Assembly (NCBI GenBank): GCA_021816505.1
Contig: JAKAXS010000166.1
Span: 1 to 6,606, forward strand
Length of the DNA stretch: 6,606 bases
Direction: 5' to 3'
Origin: Pseudomonadota bacterium
GTDB lineage: Bacteria > Pseudomonadota > Alphaproteobacteria > Rhizobiales > Hyphomicrobiaceae
Below, one piece after another: positions 1-5,910 of this stretch. The stretch's first letter is position 1. The number at the start of each line of letters is the position of its first letter. A program made the position numbers and the translations under genes. The notes beneath the pieces were generated by a model. That model did no database searches and was not told the DNA's origin. It saw only the letters and a list, made by a program, of their open reading frames with translations.

Positions 1-107
1 GACAAGGCAGGCACCTCAGCAAGAAAGCGGTTTGTCGAATGTAGACTCGCGTGATCGGACCGTACGCGCCAAAGCTCTGGTCCACGGATACTCTGGCACA
101 ACATCAT

Positions 108-135
108 TACAGTATCATTTCGAAATGGTCCTGTA
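108..135. repeat. 28-bp near-perfect palindrome
   Basis: The sequence is symmetrical about 121/122, with 12 of 14 base pairs complementary. The core CATTTCGAAATG (116-127) is perfect and the outer arms TACAG / CTGTA are at 108-112 and 131-135. Only the pairs 113/130 and 115/128 fail. There is no loop, so it looks more like a dimeric protein's binding site than a terminator. No gene in view is clearly served by it. Confidence 0.45.
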
Positions 136-178
136 GTCGCCAAAACCGTGACGTGCAAGCCGTCGGAAACGCAATGAC

Positions 179-316
179 CTAACGGGGCACCATCAAAGGA
201 AGGTTGCATAAGGAGGCGCAGCGGCAACGCCAGCGCCGGACGATGTCTTCATTGTCCGGCAGGAGATTGTCGAATACGGCAAACACCGGTAGAGGCTCTC
301 TCAGCTTGATCTTCGT
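179..316 (-). pseudogene. Remnant of a HipA-family kinase gene (N-terminal subdomain)
   Basis: The minus strand reads AVFDNLLPDNEDIVRR at about 280-233. This matches the conserved HipA N-terminal motif; E. coli HipA has FFDNLLPDSPIVRDR. Just upstream, in the same frame, KLREPLP resembles the SLPLREEP stretch that precedes the motif in HipA relatives. The frame is bounded by TGA (319-317) and TAG (181-179), only 45 codons, and similarity fades after IVRR. Intact HipA proteins are over 400 residues, so this is a decayed fragment rather than a gene. HipA is the Ser/Thr kinase toxin of hipBA toxin-antitoxin modules. I see no HipB or remaining kinase domain within the window. The call rests on one motif recognised by eye. 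Confidence 0.6.
235..260 (+). other. 11-bp hairpin with tetraloop
   Basis: GCCGGACGATG (235-245) and CATTGTCCGGC (250-260) pair over 11 bp, with one G-U pair in plus-strand RNA (an A-C mismatch in minus-strand RNA) and a TCTT loop. No T-run follows on either side. It lies 138 bp past the pump stop codon and within the HipA-like fragment. It could slow transcription or protect an mRNA 3' end, but may simply be a by-product of the coding remnant. Confidence 0.45.
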
Positions 317-397
317 TCAGCCCCGCAAAAGCCGAAAATTCCTGGATTGACATCGATTGCAGGTAGCCTGGCAGACATTCGCATACCGCGAGGCCCT

Positions 398-3300
398 TCA
401 ATTGAGACCATCAACGTTCGGACCGGTGAAGCGAATAAGCCGTGGAGCGAGGATCGGGAGGACAAACAGCGTAAGGATGGTGGCGGTCACAAGCCCGCCG
501 AGGATGATGATGGCCATCGGCCCCTCGATGGCGTCGCCGGGCGAGCCGGTGGCGAGCGCGAGCGGCAAAAGGCCAAGCGCGGTCACGCATGCGGTGATCA
601 CGATTGCTTGAAGCCGGTCTGCCGCAGCCTGACGTGCGATCTCTATTGGCCAGGATTTGTCGCTTTCCTCCATGAGCCTGCGCATGTGAATCAGGAGGAG
701 AAGGCCGTTGCGCAGCGTAAGGCCGAAGAGCGTCGCGAGGCCGATCATGGCACCCAGTTCGAGGTGGCCGCCAAGGAAGGCCCAGGTCGCCGCAATGCCG
801 CCGGCGAAGGCCACCGGCAGGATGGTCACGATCAGGACGACGGCCCGAGCTTCACGCAGGGCGAGCGCAATCACGGTCAAAATACCGGCAAGCGCCATGA
901 TGGTATGTATGGCGAGCACACGCCGCGCGGCGTCGCCGGCGACTGCGGTACCGCCGTACTGGACATAAACGCCTGTACCGAGCCGAAGGTTGGCGATTTG
1001 CCGCCGCAGGCTGCCGACAACCGAGGCGGCATCGCCATGCGCAACCTGCACGGTAACGATCTGAACGCGGCGTCCATCCTTGTGCAGGATCTGCGCCGGA
1101 ACGTGTGTCTGGCGGATTTCGGCGATGCGATCGAGAGGCACGACCATACCACCTGATGCCGCGACTGGGAGTTCTCCGATCGATGCCGGCTGATGCCTGA
1201 GAGCAGCGGGGAGCGTGACGACGATCGGTTCGACCAGTGTTCCGCGATACACATGGCCGACGGTGGAGCCCGAATATGCGGCCTTCATGACCTCAAGAGC
1301 CGCCCGGGGGGTGACGCCGTATCGCAGCATGGCCGCACGGTTCAAGTCGATTGCGATGGCGGGCACCTGCTGAACGGCCGCCACACTTGCCGCGCGCACG
1401 CCGGGCATCCCGTGTGCAGCCGCCACGATCCGTGCCGCCGCAATGTCGATCGTATTCAGGGTCGGGCCGAAGACCGAAATGGTCACCGGGGCGGTGACGC
1501 CTGAAAGGCTTTCGTCGATACGCTCGCTGAGAAATGTGCGGGACCACCAGGACAGACCATCGATATGGTCGACCGACGCAAGGATCTGATGCGTCGATTG
1601 TTCGACGTGGCGATTGCCTGCCTTGCTGAGCGTGATGTCAATCTCTGCCTTGTTCACGCCGGCATGCCCGTTGCCCATCGAGGCGCGCCCGATATGCATC
1701 ACAACATCGCCGACCGATGGGAGCCCCTCAAGCGTGTGTACCGCCACACGGCCGATCGCGAGCATTGCGTCGATCGACGTTCCGGGCGCGGCGAGATAGT
1801 GAACAATCACGTCGTTCTCGCGAAAGCGAGGCAGAAATCGCGTTTGCAGCAATGGCAGGCTGATGCCGGCGAGCAGGATAAGGGCAACGGCCAATGCAAT
1901 AATGATACGTCCCTGATGCTCCAGTTTGCCCAGAATTCGTCGATAGGCCGGGCGCAACAGCGCGATCGGCGGAGTGTGGGCCGGTGCCGGCGTGGGCCGC
2001 ACCAGAAGCAAGGCGGCAAGTGCCGGCGTGAGGACCAGTGCGACAAGGAGTGACGCACCGATCGCAGCGATATAGGCGATTCCCAGGGGCGCAAATAGCC
2101 GGCCGGCGACGCCGCCCAGGGCAAGCACTGGCGTGAAGGCAACGGCGACCGCGGCACTGGCGAAGATGATTGCGCTGCGCACCTCCAGTGAGGCCCGATA
2201 GATGACGCGGAGCGGCGGTTCCAGGCTGCCGGCCATGCGGTTCTCGCGCAACCGGCGCGTGATGTTCTCTACATCGACAACCGCATCGTCGACCAGTTCG
2301 CCAAGCGCGATCGCGAGACCCGCGAGGGCCATCGTGTTCAGCGTGATCCCGAGCGCGGTGATGATGGCAGTAGCCGCAAGCAGCGAGACCGGGATCGCGA
2401 CAAAAGAGATTACAGAGGCTCGCCAGTCGCGCAAGGCGGCGAGAAGTACGACTAGGATCAGCGCCGCGCCAATCAGCAGCACATGGCCGAGATCGGCCAG
2501 TGCAACATGAATGAAAGTGGCCGGCGTAAAGGCTCTTGGGTCGACGCTAATGCCCTGCGCCTTGAGGCTTGGGGTAAGCTGCGCAACCGTCCGCGAAGCC
2601 TGGTCGGCCACACGTAGCGTATTCGAGCCGTAAAGCGACGAGACGATCATGAGCAGGCCAGGGCGACCATGGATCAGCGCTGCACCGTAACGAGGGGGCG
2701 CGGATGAACGAACCGTTGCCACGTCACCGAGGCTGACCGGCGTGCCGTCGCGGCTGCCAAGCCAGGTCTTCGCCAGCGCCGACGCGGTCCGGGCCTGACC
2801 ATGGGAGGCAAGAACCAAGCGCTGGTTACCGTTGTCGATGAAGCCGGCACCGAGGACGACGCTGCCACGGAGGGCGGCGTGCGCTACATCCTGCATCGTG
2901 AAGCCAGTCGCAAGAAGCGATCGTGGCCGGACCGCGATATCCAATTGCGGTGGACGAGCGCCGAAGATCACGACATTCGCTACGCCGGGTACCGCCTGCA
3001 GGGCGGGTCGGAGCTCAATTTCGGCGATTGCCGTAAGGTGCTCAAGCGACATGTCGTGCCTGGTGGCATACAGGCCAATCTCGAGGGCGGTGCCAGTCGA
3101 GGACTGCATCGGCGCGAGGCGCGGGACGATTCCAGCAGGGAGCACACCGCCAAGTTCGCTTAGGCGTCCCGCGACGCGCTGCCTGTCCTGATACGGATTG
3201 GTGCCGCCATGAAAGACGAGATGGATGACGGACAGCCCTGACTCCGAGGACGAGCGCATCCTGGCGACGCCGGGCAGGCCCGTGAGATTGCGTTCGAGGC

Positions 3301-3502
3301 GGTCGGTAATCACTTGCTCGGTCTGCAGCGCGCTGAAGCCGGGCGCCGCGGTCTCGAGCACGACGGTAGGGGCAGTGAATTCGGGGAAAACATCGTAGCG
3401 TGCCGTGGGTAGCCGTGAGAGCTGGATCGCCGCAAGGCCCGTAACCAGAAGCACGACGACAAGTCGGTAGCGCAAGGCCGTACGGACGATTGAAGACAGC
3501 AT
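398..3502 (-). CDS. HME-like RND efflux pump (CusA/CzcA superfamily)
   Basis: This proton-driven inner-membrane pump exports substrate from the periplasm or cytoplasm through the adaptor and channel. At 1034 residues it is full length. Hydrophobic segments fit 12 helices: TM1 about 10-28, TM2-6 between 338 and 500, TM7 about 533-550, TM8-12 between 863 and 1020, with the two large periplasmic domains between TM1/TM2 and TM7/TM8. The N-terminal PTVVLETAAPGFSALQTEQV (45-64) and LTGLPGVARMRSSSESGLSV (73-92) are typical of heavy-metal RND pumps. TM4 has GELVDDAVVDVEN (401-413), with Asp405 and Glu412 matching the CusA/CzcA proton-path residues; the earlier Asp of CzcA-type Zn/Co/Cd pumps is Ala399. 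Asp406 and Arg931 (TM10) are more like AcrB's second Asp and its Lys. By hand alignment the three CusA copper-site methionines (573, 623, 672) correspond to His568, Lys618 and Glu664. Metal class is likely, but the ion, or even a non-metal substrate, cannot be assigned. It is the last gene of the operon. Confidence 0.93.
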   Translation of the reverse strand: MLSSIVRTALRYRLVVVLLVTGLAAIQLSRLPTARYDVFPEFTAPTVVLETAAPGFSALQTEQVITDRLERNLTGLPGVARMRSSSESGLSVIHLVFHGGTNPYQDRQRVAGRLSELGGVLPAGIVPRLAPMQSSTGTALEIGLYATRHDMSLEHLTAIAEIELRPALQAVPGVANVVIFGARPPQLDIAVRPRSLLATGFTMQDVAHAALRGSVVLGAGFIDNGNQRLVLASHGQARTASALAKTWLGSRDGTPVSLGDVATVRSSAPPRYGAALIHGRPGLLMIVSSLYGSNTLRVADQASRTVAQLTPSLKAQGISVDPRAFTPATFIHVALADLGHVLLIGAALILVVLLAALRDWRASVISFVAIPVSLLAATAIITALGITLNTMALAGLAIALGELVDDAVVDVENITRRLRENRMAGSLEPPLRVIYRASLEVRSAIIFASAAVAVAFTPVLALGGVAGRLFAPLGIAYIAAIGASLLVALVLTPALAALLLVRPTPAPAHTPPIALLRPAYRRILGKLEHQGRIIIALAVALILLAGISLPLLQTRFLPRFRENDVIVHYLAAPGTSIDAMLAIGRVAVHTLEGLPSVGDVVMHIGRASMGNGHAGVNKAEIDITLSKAGNRHVEQSTHQILASVDHIDGLSWWSRTFLSERIDESLSGVTAPVTISVFGPTLNTIDIAAARIVAAAHGMPGVRAASVAAVQQVPAIAIDLNRAAMLRYGVTPRAALEVMKAAYSGSTVGHVYRGTLVEPIVVTLPAALRHQPASIGELPVAASGGMVVPLDRIAEIRQTHVPAQILHKDGRRVQIVTVQVAHGDAASVVGSLRRQIANLRLGTGVYVQYGGTAVAGDAARRVLAIHTIMALAGILTVIALALREARAVVLIVTILPVAFAGGIAATWAFLGGHLELGAMIGLATLFGLTLRNGLLLLIHMRRLMEESDKSWPIEIARQAAADRLQAIVITACVTALGLLPLALATGSPGDAIEGPMAIIILGGLVTATILTLFVLPILAPRLIRFTGPNVDGLN

Positions 3503-3509
3503 ACCGTTG

Positions 3510-3513
3510 CCTC
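3510..3513 (-). promoter_or_regulatory. Ribosome binding site of the RND pump gene
   Basis: GAGG on the minus strand, 7 nt before the ATG at 3502, shares bases with the adaptor's TGA stop. This supports the chosen start and coupled translation of adaptor and pump. Confidence 0.65.
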
Positions 3514-4438
3514 AGTCGTCGTTCGTCGACGTTTCAGCGCCGCGTGCCACCGCCGAACTTAATAGCCCGGCGCCCGACGTCACGACTCTCGGTCGATCCG
3601 GCAGGTCTGCGCCTGGCACGAAAAATCCGGTAACGGTACCAGCATGTCGCACCGGGTTGGCCGTTGCGATCGGGTACATGGCGAAACGCCGTGAGGTGGC
3701 GCGAACGAACACGAAGGGCGTGTTGTCGTGCCAGACCAGCGCTGTCGCGGGAACGTCGTAGCCGGTAAATGACTTGCTTGTGGCGAGAGTGACGGCAAGG
3801 GGCGAGCCGATGGCAAGCGCGGGACCAGTGTAGAAAAATGCCTGGCCCAGCAAGCCCTTCGGAATCCGGCTGGCGCTGCCGACGGGGCAGAGCGCGACAC
3901 GCGAACCATCCGGCGCCTTGGCCCACGCGCTCGGTGGGGTGTCGAGCGCCACGCTGGTGTGCACCACGGAAACAAGCGATCGCCCGCCTTCGATTGTCCT
4001 GAATGGAGCGCCATCATCGGCAATCGCCGTCCCGAGGGCGGTGCCGTACCGTACCTTCGCCTGGGCCAGCAACTCCTTCAGACGCGCTTGTACCACCGCG
4101 GTGTCGGCCTCGGTCTGCTGCAGGCTGGCTTTGGAGACGTTGCCTCCCGAGTGATAGAGCTTCCGGGCGCGGGCAAGATTCGCATCATCCAGCGTCAGCA
4201 TTGCGCGCGCCGCGACGATCCGGCTCCGCAAGGCGATGACCGGTGCCGGATCGATCACCATGCCGTACGCCGCGATACCAGCATGTTCCGTCTTGAGGCG
4301 CAGGGTTCTGGTCTTAATGAGTCCACTCCTGATGGTGGCTGCATCGAGCGTCACGCTGCGGACGGCTCCAGCATGCGCGGCAGCCGCGGTGAAGGCCAAT
4401 GGCAGGCTTGCCGCGATTGCCTGCAAATACCGTTTCAT
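3512..4438 (-). CDS. Periplasmic adaptor (membrane fusion protein) of the RND pump, compact form
   Basis: This links the inner-membrane pump to the outer-membrane channel. The 308-residue protein has a cleavable-type signal peptide (MKRYLQAIAA... to AHA at 21-23) with no lipobox. Residues about 67-128 form a helix-turn-helix hairpin. Its tip R90-x3-L94-x7-S102 (ending NVSK) resembles the RLS motif with which AcrA-type adaptors dock on TolC, with one extra residue before the Ser. Residues about 205-270 look like the usual beta-barrel and membrane-proximal parts (VPATALVWHDNTPFVFVRAT). The end RVVTSGAGLLSS is typical of the family. The odd point is the missing recognisable biotinyl-lipoyl halves: the YGMVIDPAP segment (58-66) runs almost directly into the hairpin, and no second lipoyl half follows. 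The protein is shorter than the roughly 370-400 residues of CusB/CzcB-type relatives. It overlaps the channel gene by 4 nt and ends 9 bp before the pump gene. The adaptor role is secure from context; the substrate is unknown. Confidence 0.85.
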   Translation of the reverse strand: MKRYLQAIAASLPLAFTAAAAHAGAVRSVTLDAATIRSGLIKTRTLRLKTEHAGIAAYGMVIDPAPVIALRSRIVAARAMLTLDDANLARARKLYHSGGNVSKASLQQTEADTAVVQARLKELLAQAKVRYGTALGTAIADDGAPFRTIEGGRSLVSVVHTSVALDTPPSAWAKAPDGSRVALCPVGSASRIPKGLLGQAFFYTGPALAIGSPLAVTLATSKSFTGYDVPATALVWHDNTPFVFVRATSRRFAMYPIATANPVRHAGTVTGFFVPGADLPDRPRVVTSGAGLLSSAVARGAETSTNDD

Positions 4439-5811
4439 GCGTGGCTCTCCTGGAAAATGCTGTGATGGAGCGCGTCAGCCAGGTCTGCCATGGCGTGCAA
4501 TCGTTGGGCGTCCGCAGTCAGAGCCTGTTCGCGGACAAGGGTAGCCTGCCGCTCAGCCTCGACCATACGCAGCCGACCGATGGCACCAGCGCGGTAGCCT
4601 TGAACGGCCTGTTGTTCGCGCCGGCGCGCAATCACAAGGAGTTGTCGTGCCCGGTGCGTCACTCTTCCGCTTCCTTGCAACGCAGCCTCAGCGGCCTCGA
4701 TTTGGTGGAGAACGCGCGCCTGTGCTCGATCGAACGCAGCAGCCGCAAGTCTGCGGCGAGCGCGCGCCTCGGCGATCGGACCCTGATTCTGGTTGAGAAT
4801 TGGCAGCGGCAGCGAGAGGGTAAGGATGAACTTGTTGTTGCCCTGGTCGTAATGATACCCGGGACCGATGCGAAAGCCAGGAAACTGCTGGTCAATCGCC
4901 TTGCGGAGAGCCTCGCCGGTCGCGCGGTAGTTCGCGTAGGCTGCGACGACCGATGGTCTTGTAACCAGCGCGGTTCGCGTGAGAGAGGCGAGATTGGCTG
5001 GTGGCAACGGATGCGCAAAGGCGGCGAAGGCAATGCGCACACCCCGAATCGCCGCGACTGGCATGCCGATCGCAGCGGCCAGGCGGGCCCGGTCCGCTCC
5101 GATCCGGGCTTCCGCTTCCGCGGCGTCAAACTTCGCCTTGTCCGCTGCCTCGGTCGCACTGGCTAGCGTGGTCTGGGAAAGCATTCCGGACATCACGCGT
5201 TGGGCTACAAGACGGGCTGCCAGCACGGCGTAGGTGGCCGCCCGAGCCTTGAAACCGGCGATGCGTTCATCGAGCCAGAGCGACAGCAGCGCGTTGCGAA
5301 CGCCTGCTCGTTCCCGCCATGCCGCTGCGGCGATGAGCTCTCGGGCAGCTTGTTGACGATCACGCGCAGCGGCAATGCCGGCCTGACGGGCACCGAAATT
5401 GGAGACAAGAAAGTTAATTACCGGCCCTATTTTGATCGGCGACGGGAAAGCTTGCGTCGCGTTGAAGGTTGGTGCGAGTGAGAGCGTCGGATTCGGGATC
5501 TGCCTGGCAGTTGTCACTGACGCCTCCGCAGCGTCGTAGGCAGCGACGCTGATCCGGAGATCGGGTCGTTCATAGACAGCGACGAGCACGAGAGCCCGCA
5601 GGCCCCATCGACCGTCCGGATGCACGCCCATCGCGGCAAGGAAGCGGTGAAGTGCCGGCTCGTCGAGACGGCGGGTAACCAGTGCGGCTGCCGATGCGGC
5701 CGGATGCAACGGGGCGGACCGATACCGGGCGCAGCCGGCGAGCGTCACAAGGAGGGCGAGCGCGCAGACGCGACCGGGTCTCAAACAGTGGTACTGAAAC
5801 TTGTTCTTCAT
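4435..5811 (-). CDS. TolC/CzcC-family outer-membrane efflux lipoprotein
   Basis: This is the outer-membrane channel of a tripartite efflux pump, a trimer that forms the exit duct across the outer membrane and periplasm. The 458-residue protein starts with a lipoprotein signal peptide: positive N-terminus, hydrophobic ALALLVTLAG and lipobox LAGC with Cys27. The two-fold repeat of the OEP family is visible. The first half has an Asn-Pro-rich strand region (about 105-138, IPNPTLSLAPTF), then alanine-rich helices (about 141-250). The second half has strands around 311-338 (PGFRIGPGYHY, FILTLSLPLPILNQNQG), then a helical hairpin (about 345-450). Length is normal for CzcC/CusC/NodT-type factors. 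The ATG at 5811 is preferred because it yields a complete signal peptide, although no good Shine-Dalgarno sequence precedes it. The stop overlaps the adaptor start (ATGA). It is the first gene after the putative regulated promoter. Confidence 0.93.
   Translation of the reverse strand: MKNKFQYHCLRPGRVCALALLVTLAGCARYRSAPLHPAASAAALVTRRLDEPALHRFLAAMGVHPDGRWGLRALVLVAVYERPDLRISVAAYDAAEASVTTARQIPNPTLSLAPTFNATQAFPSPIKIGPVINFLVSNFGARQAGIAAARDRQQAARELIAAAAWRERAGVRNALLSLWLDERIAGFKARAATYAVLAARLVAQRVMSGMLSQTTLASATEAADKAKFDAAEAEARIGADRARLAAAIGMPVAAIRGVRIAFAAFAHPLPPANLASLTRTALVTRPSVVAAYANYRATGEALRKAIDQQFPGFRIGPGYHYDQGNNKFILTLSLPLPILNQNQGPIAEARARRRLAAAAFDRAQARVLHQIEAAEAALQGSGRVTHRARQLLVIARRREQQAVQGYRAGAIGRLRMVEAERQATLVREQALTADAQRLHAMADLADALHHSIFQESHA
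4445..4451 (-). promoter_or_regulatory. Ribosome binding site of the adaptor gene
   Basis: AGGAGAG on the minus strand lies 6 nt before the ATG at 4438, inside the end of the preceding gene. It supports this start and, with the ATGA overlap, translational coupling of channel and adaptor. Confidence 0.75.
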
Positions 5812-5827
5812 GGCTTTGAACGGAACG

Positions 5828-5885
5828 GAATGCGCGCTTTAGCCCGCTAGAATGACGTTTTCGCCTCGCCAGAATGACGATTTCG
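5828..5885 (-). repeat. 22-bp-phased direct repeats upstream of the efflux genes
   Basis: On the plus strand AGAATGACGTTTTCG (5849-5863) and AGAATGACGATTTCG (5871-5885) match at 14 of 15 positions and start exactly 22 bp apart. A third GAATG (5828-5832) lies another 22 bp towards the efflux genes. The 22-bp step is about two helical turns, which would put all copies on one face of the DNA, as is typical for tandem OmpR/PhoB-family regulator sites. Only the copy at 5871 is part of a full palindrome; the others are half sites. No convincing -35/-10 pair could be assigned here. That fits an activator-dependent promoter but does not prove one. Confidence 0.5.
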
Positions 5886-5890
5886 TCAGG
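5873..5890 (-). promoter_or_regulatory. CusR/CopR-like response-regulator box (palindrome)
   Basis: A perfect 14-bp palindrome, TGACGA-AA-TCGTCA on the minus strand (5888-5875), is flanked by further partial symmetry. The E. coli CusR box is known as TGACAA-NN-TTGTCA with A/T flanks; over its 20 defined positions I count 14 matches by eye (window 5871-5892). The site lies about 70 bp upstream of the outer-membrane-factor start, directly after a CusS-like kinase gene. Both its position and sequence suit the operator of the cognate response regulator. The binding protein is inferred. Confidence 0.55.
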
Positions 5891-5910
5891 CTGGATTCAC
5901 TGTGTCGAGA

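Larger units (their letters stand above)
1..397. other. Gene-free, lower-GC flank downstream of the efflux operon
   Basis: There is no intact gene in this stretch. GC in 1-360, counted line by line, is about 54%, against 68-72% in two sampled lines of the pump gene. It holds a decayed HipA-like fragment, a hairpin and a near-palindrome (listed separately). I found no intrinsic terminator with a T-tract after the pump stop codon. A minus-strand frame from ATG 107 runs 35 codons off the left edge, but I do not recognise it. The drop in GC and the gene debris suggest a junction of older operon and decayed or acquired DNA. Confidence 0.6.

Noticed and set aside
57..83. GGACC/GGTCC inverted repeat
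   Set aside because: Arms of 5 bp with a 17-bp spacer are expected by chance.
1..107. Possible minus-strand gene starting at ATG 107 and leaving the window
   Set aside because: Only 35 codons are visible, with no good ribosome binding site and no recognised motif; it is too little to call.
347..1156. Plus-strand frame of 269 codons
   Set aside because: It is antisense to the 3' part of the RND pump gene, has low-complexity charged composition and no family signature; long antisense frames are expected in GC-rich coding DNA.
4399..5166. Plus-strand frame of 255 codons
   Set aside because: It is antisense to the outer-membrane factor gene, which has a clear signal peptide and family motifs; the plus-strand product shows no recognisable domain.
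398..5811. Naming the operon cusCBA or czcCBA
   Set aside because: The gene order C-B-A matches, but the CusA methionine site, the CzcA first TM4 aspartate and a CusB/CzcB-type lipoyl domain were not found, so neither name is supported.
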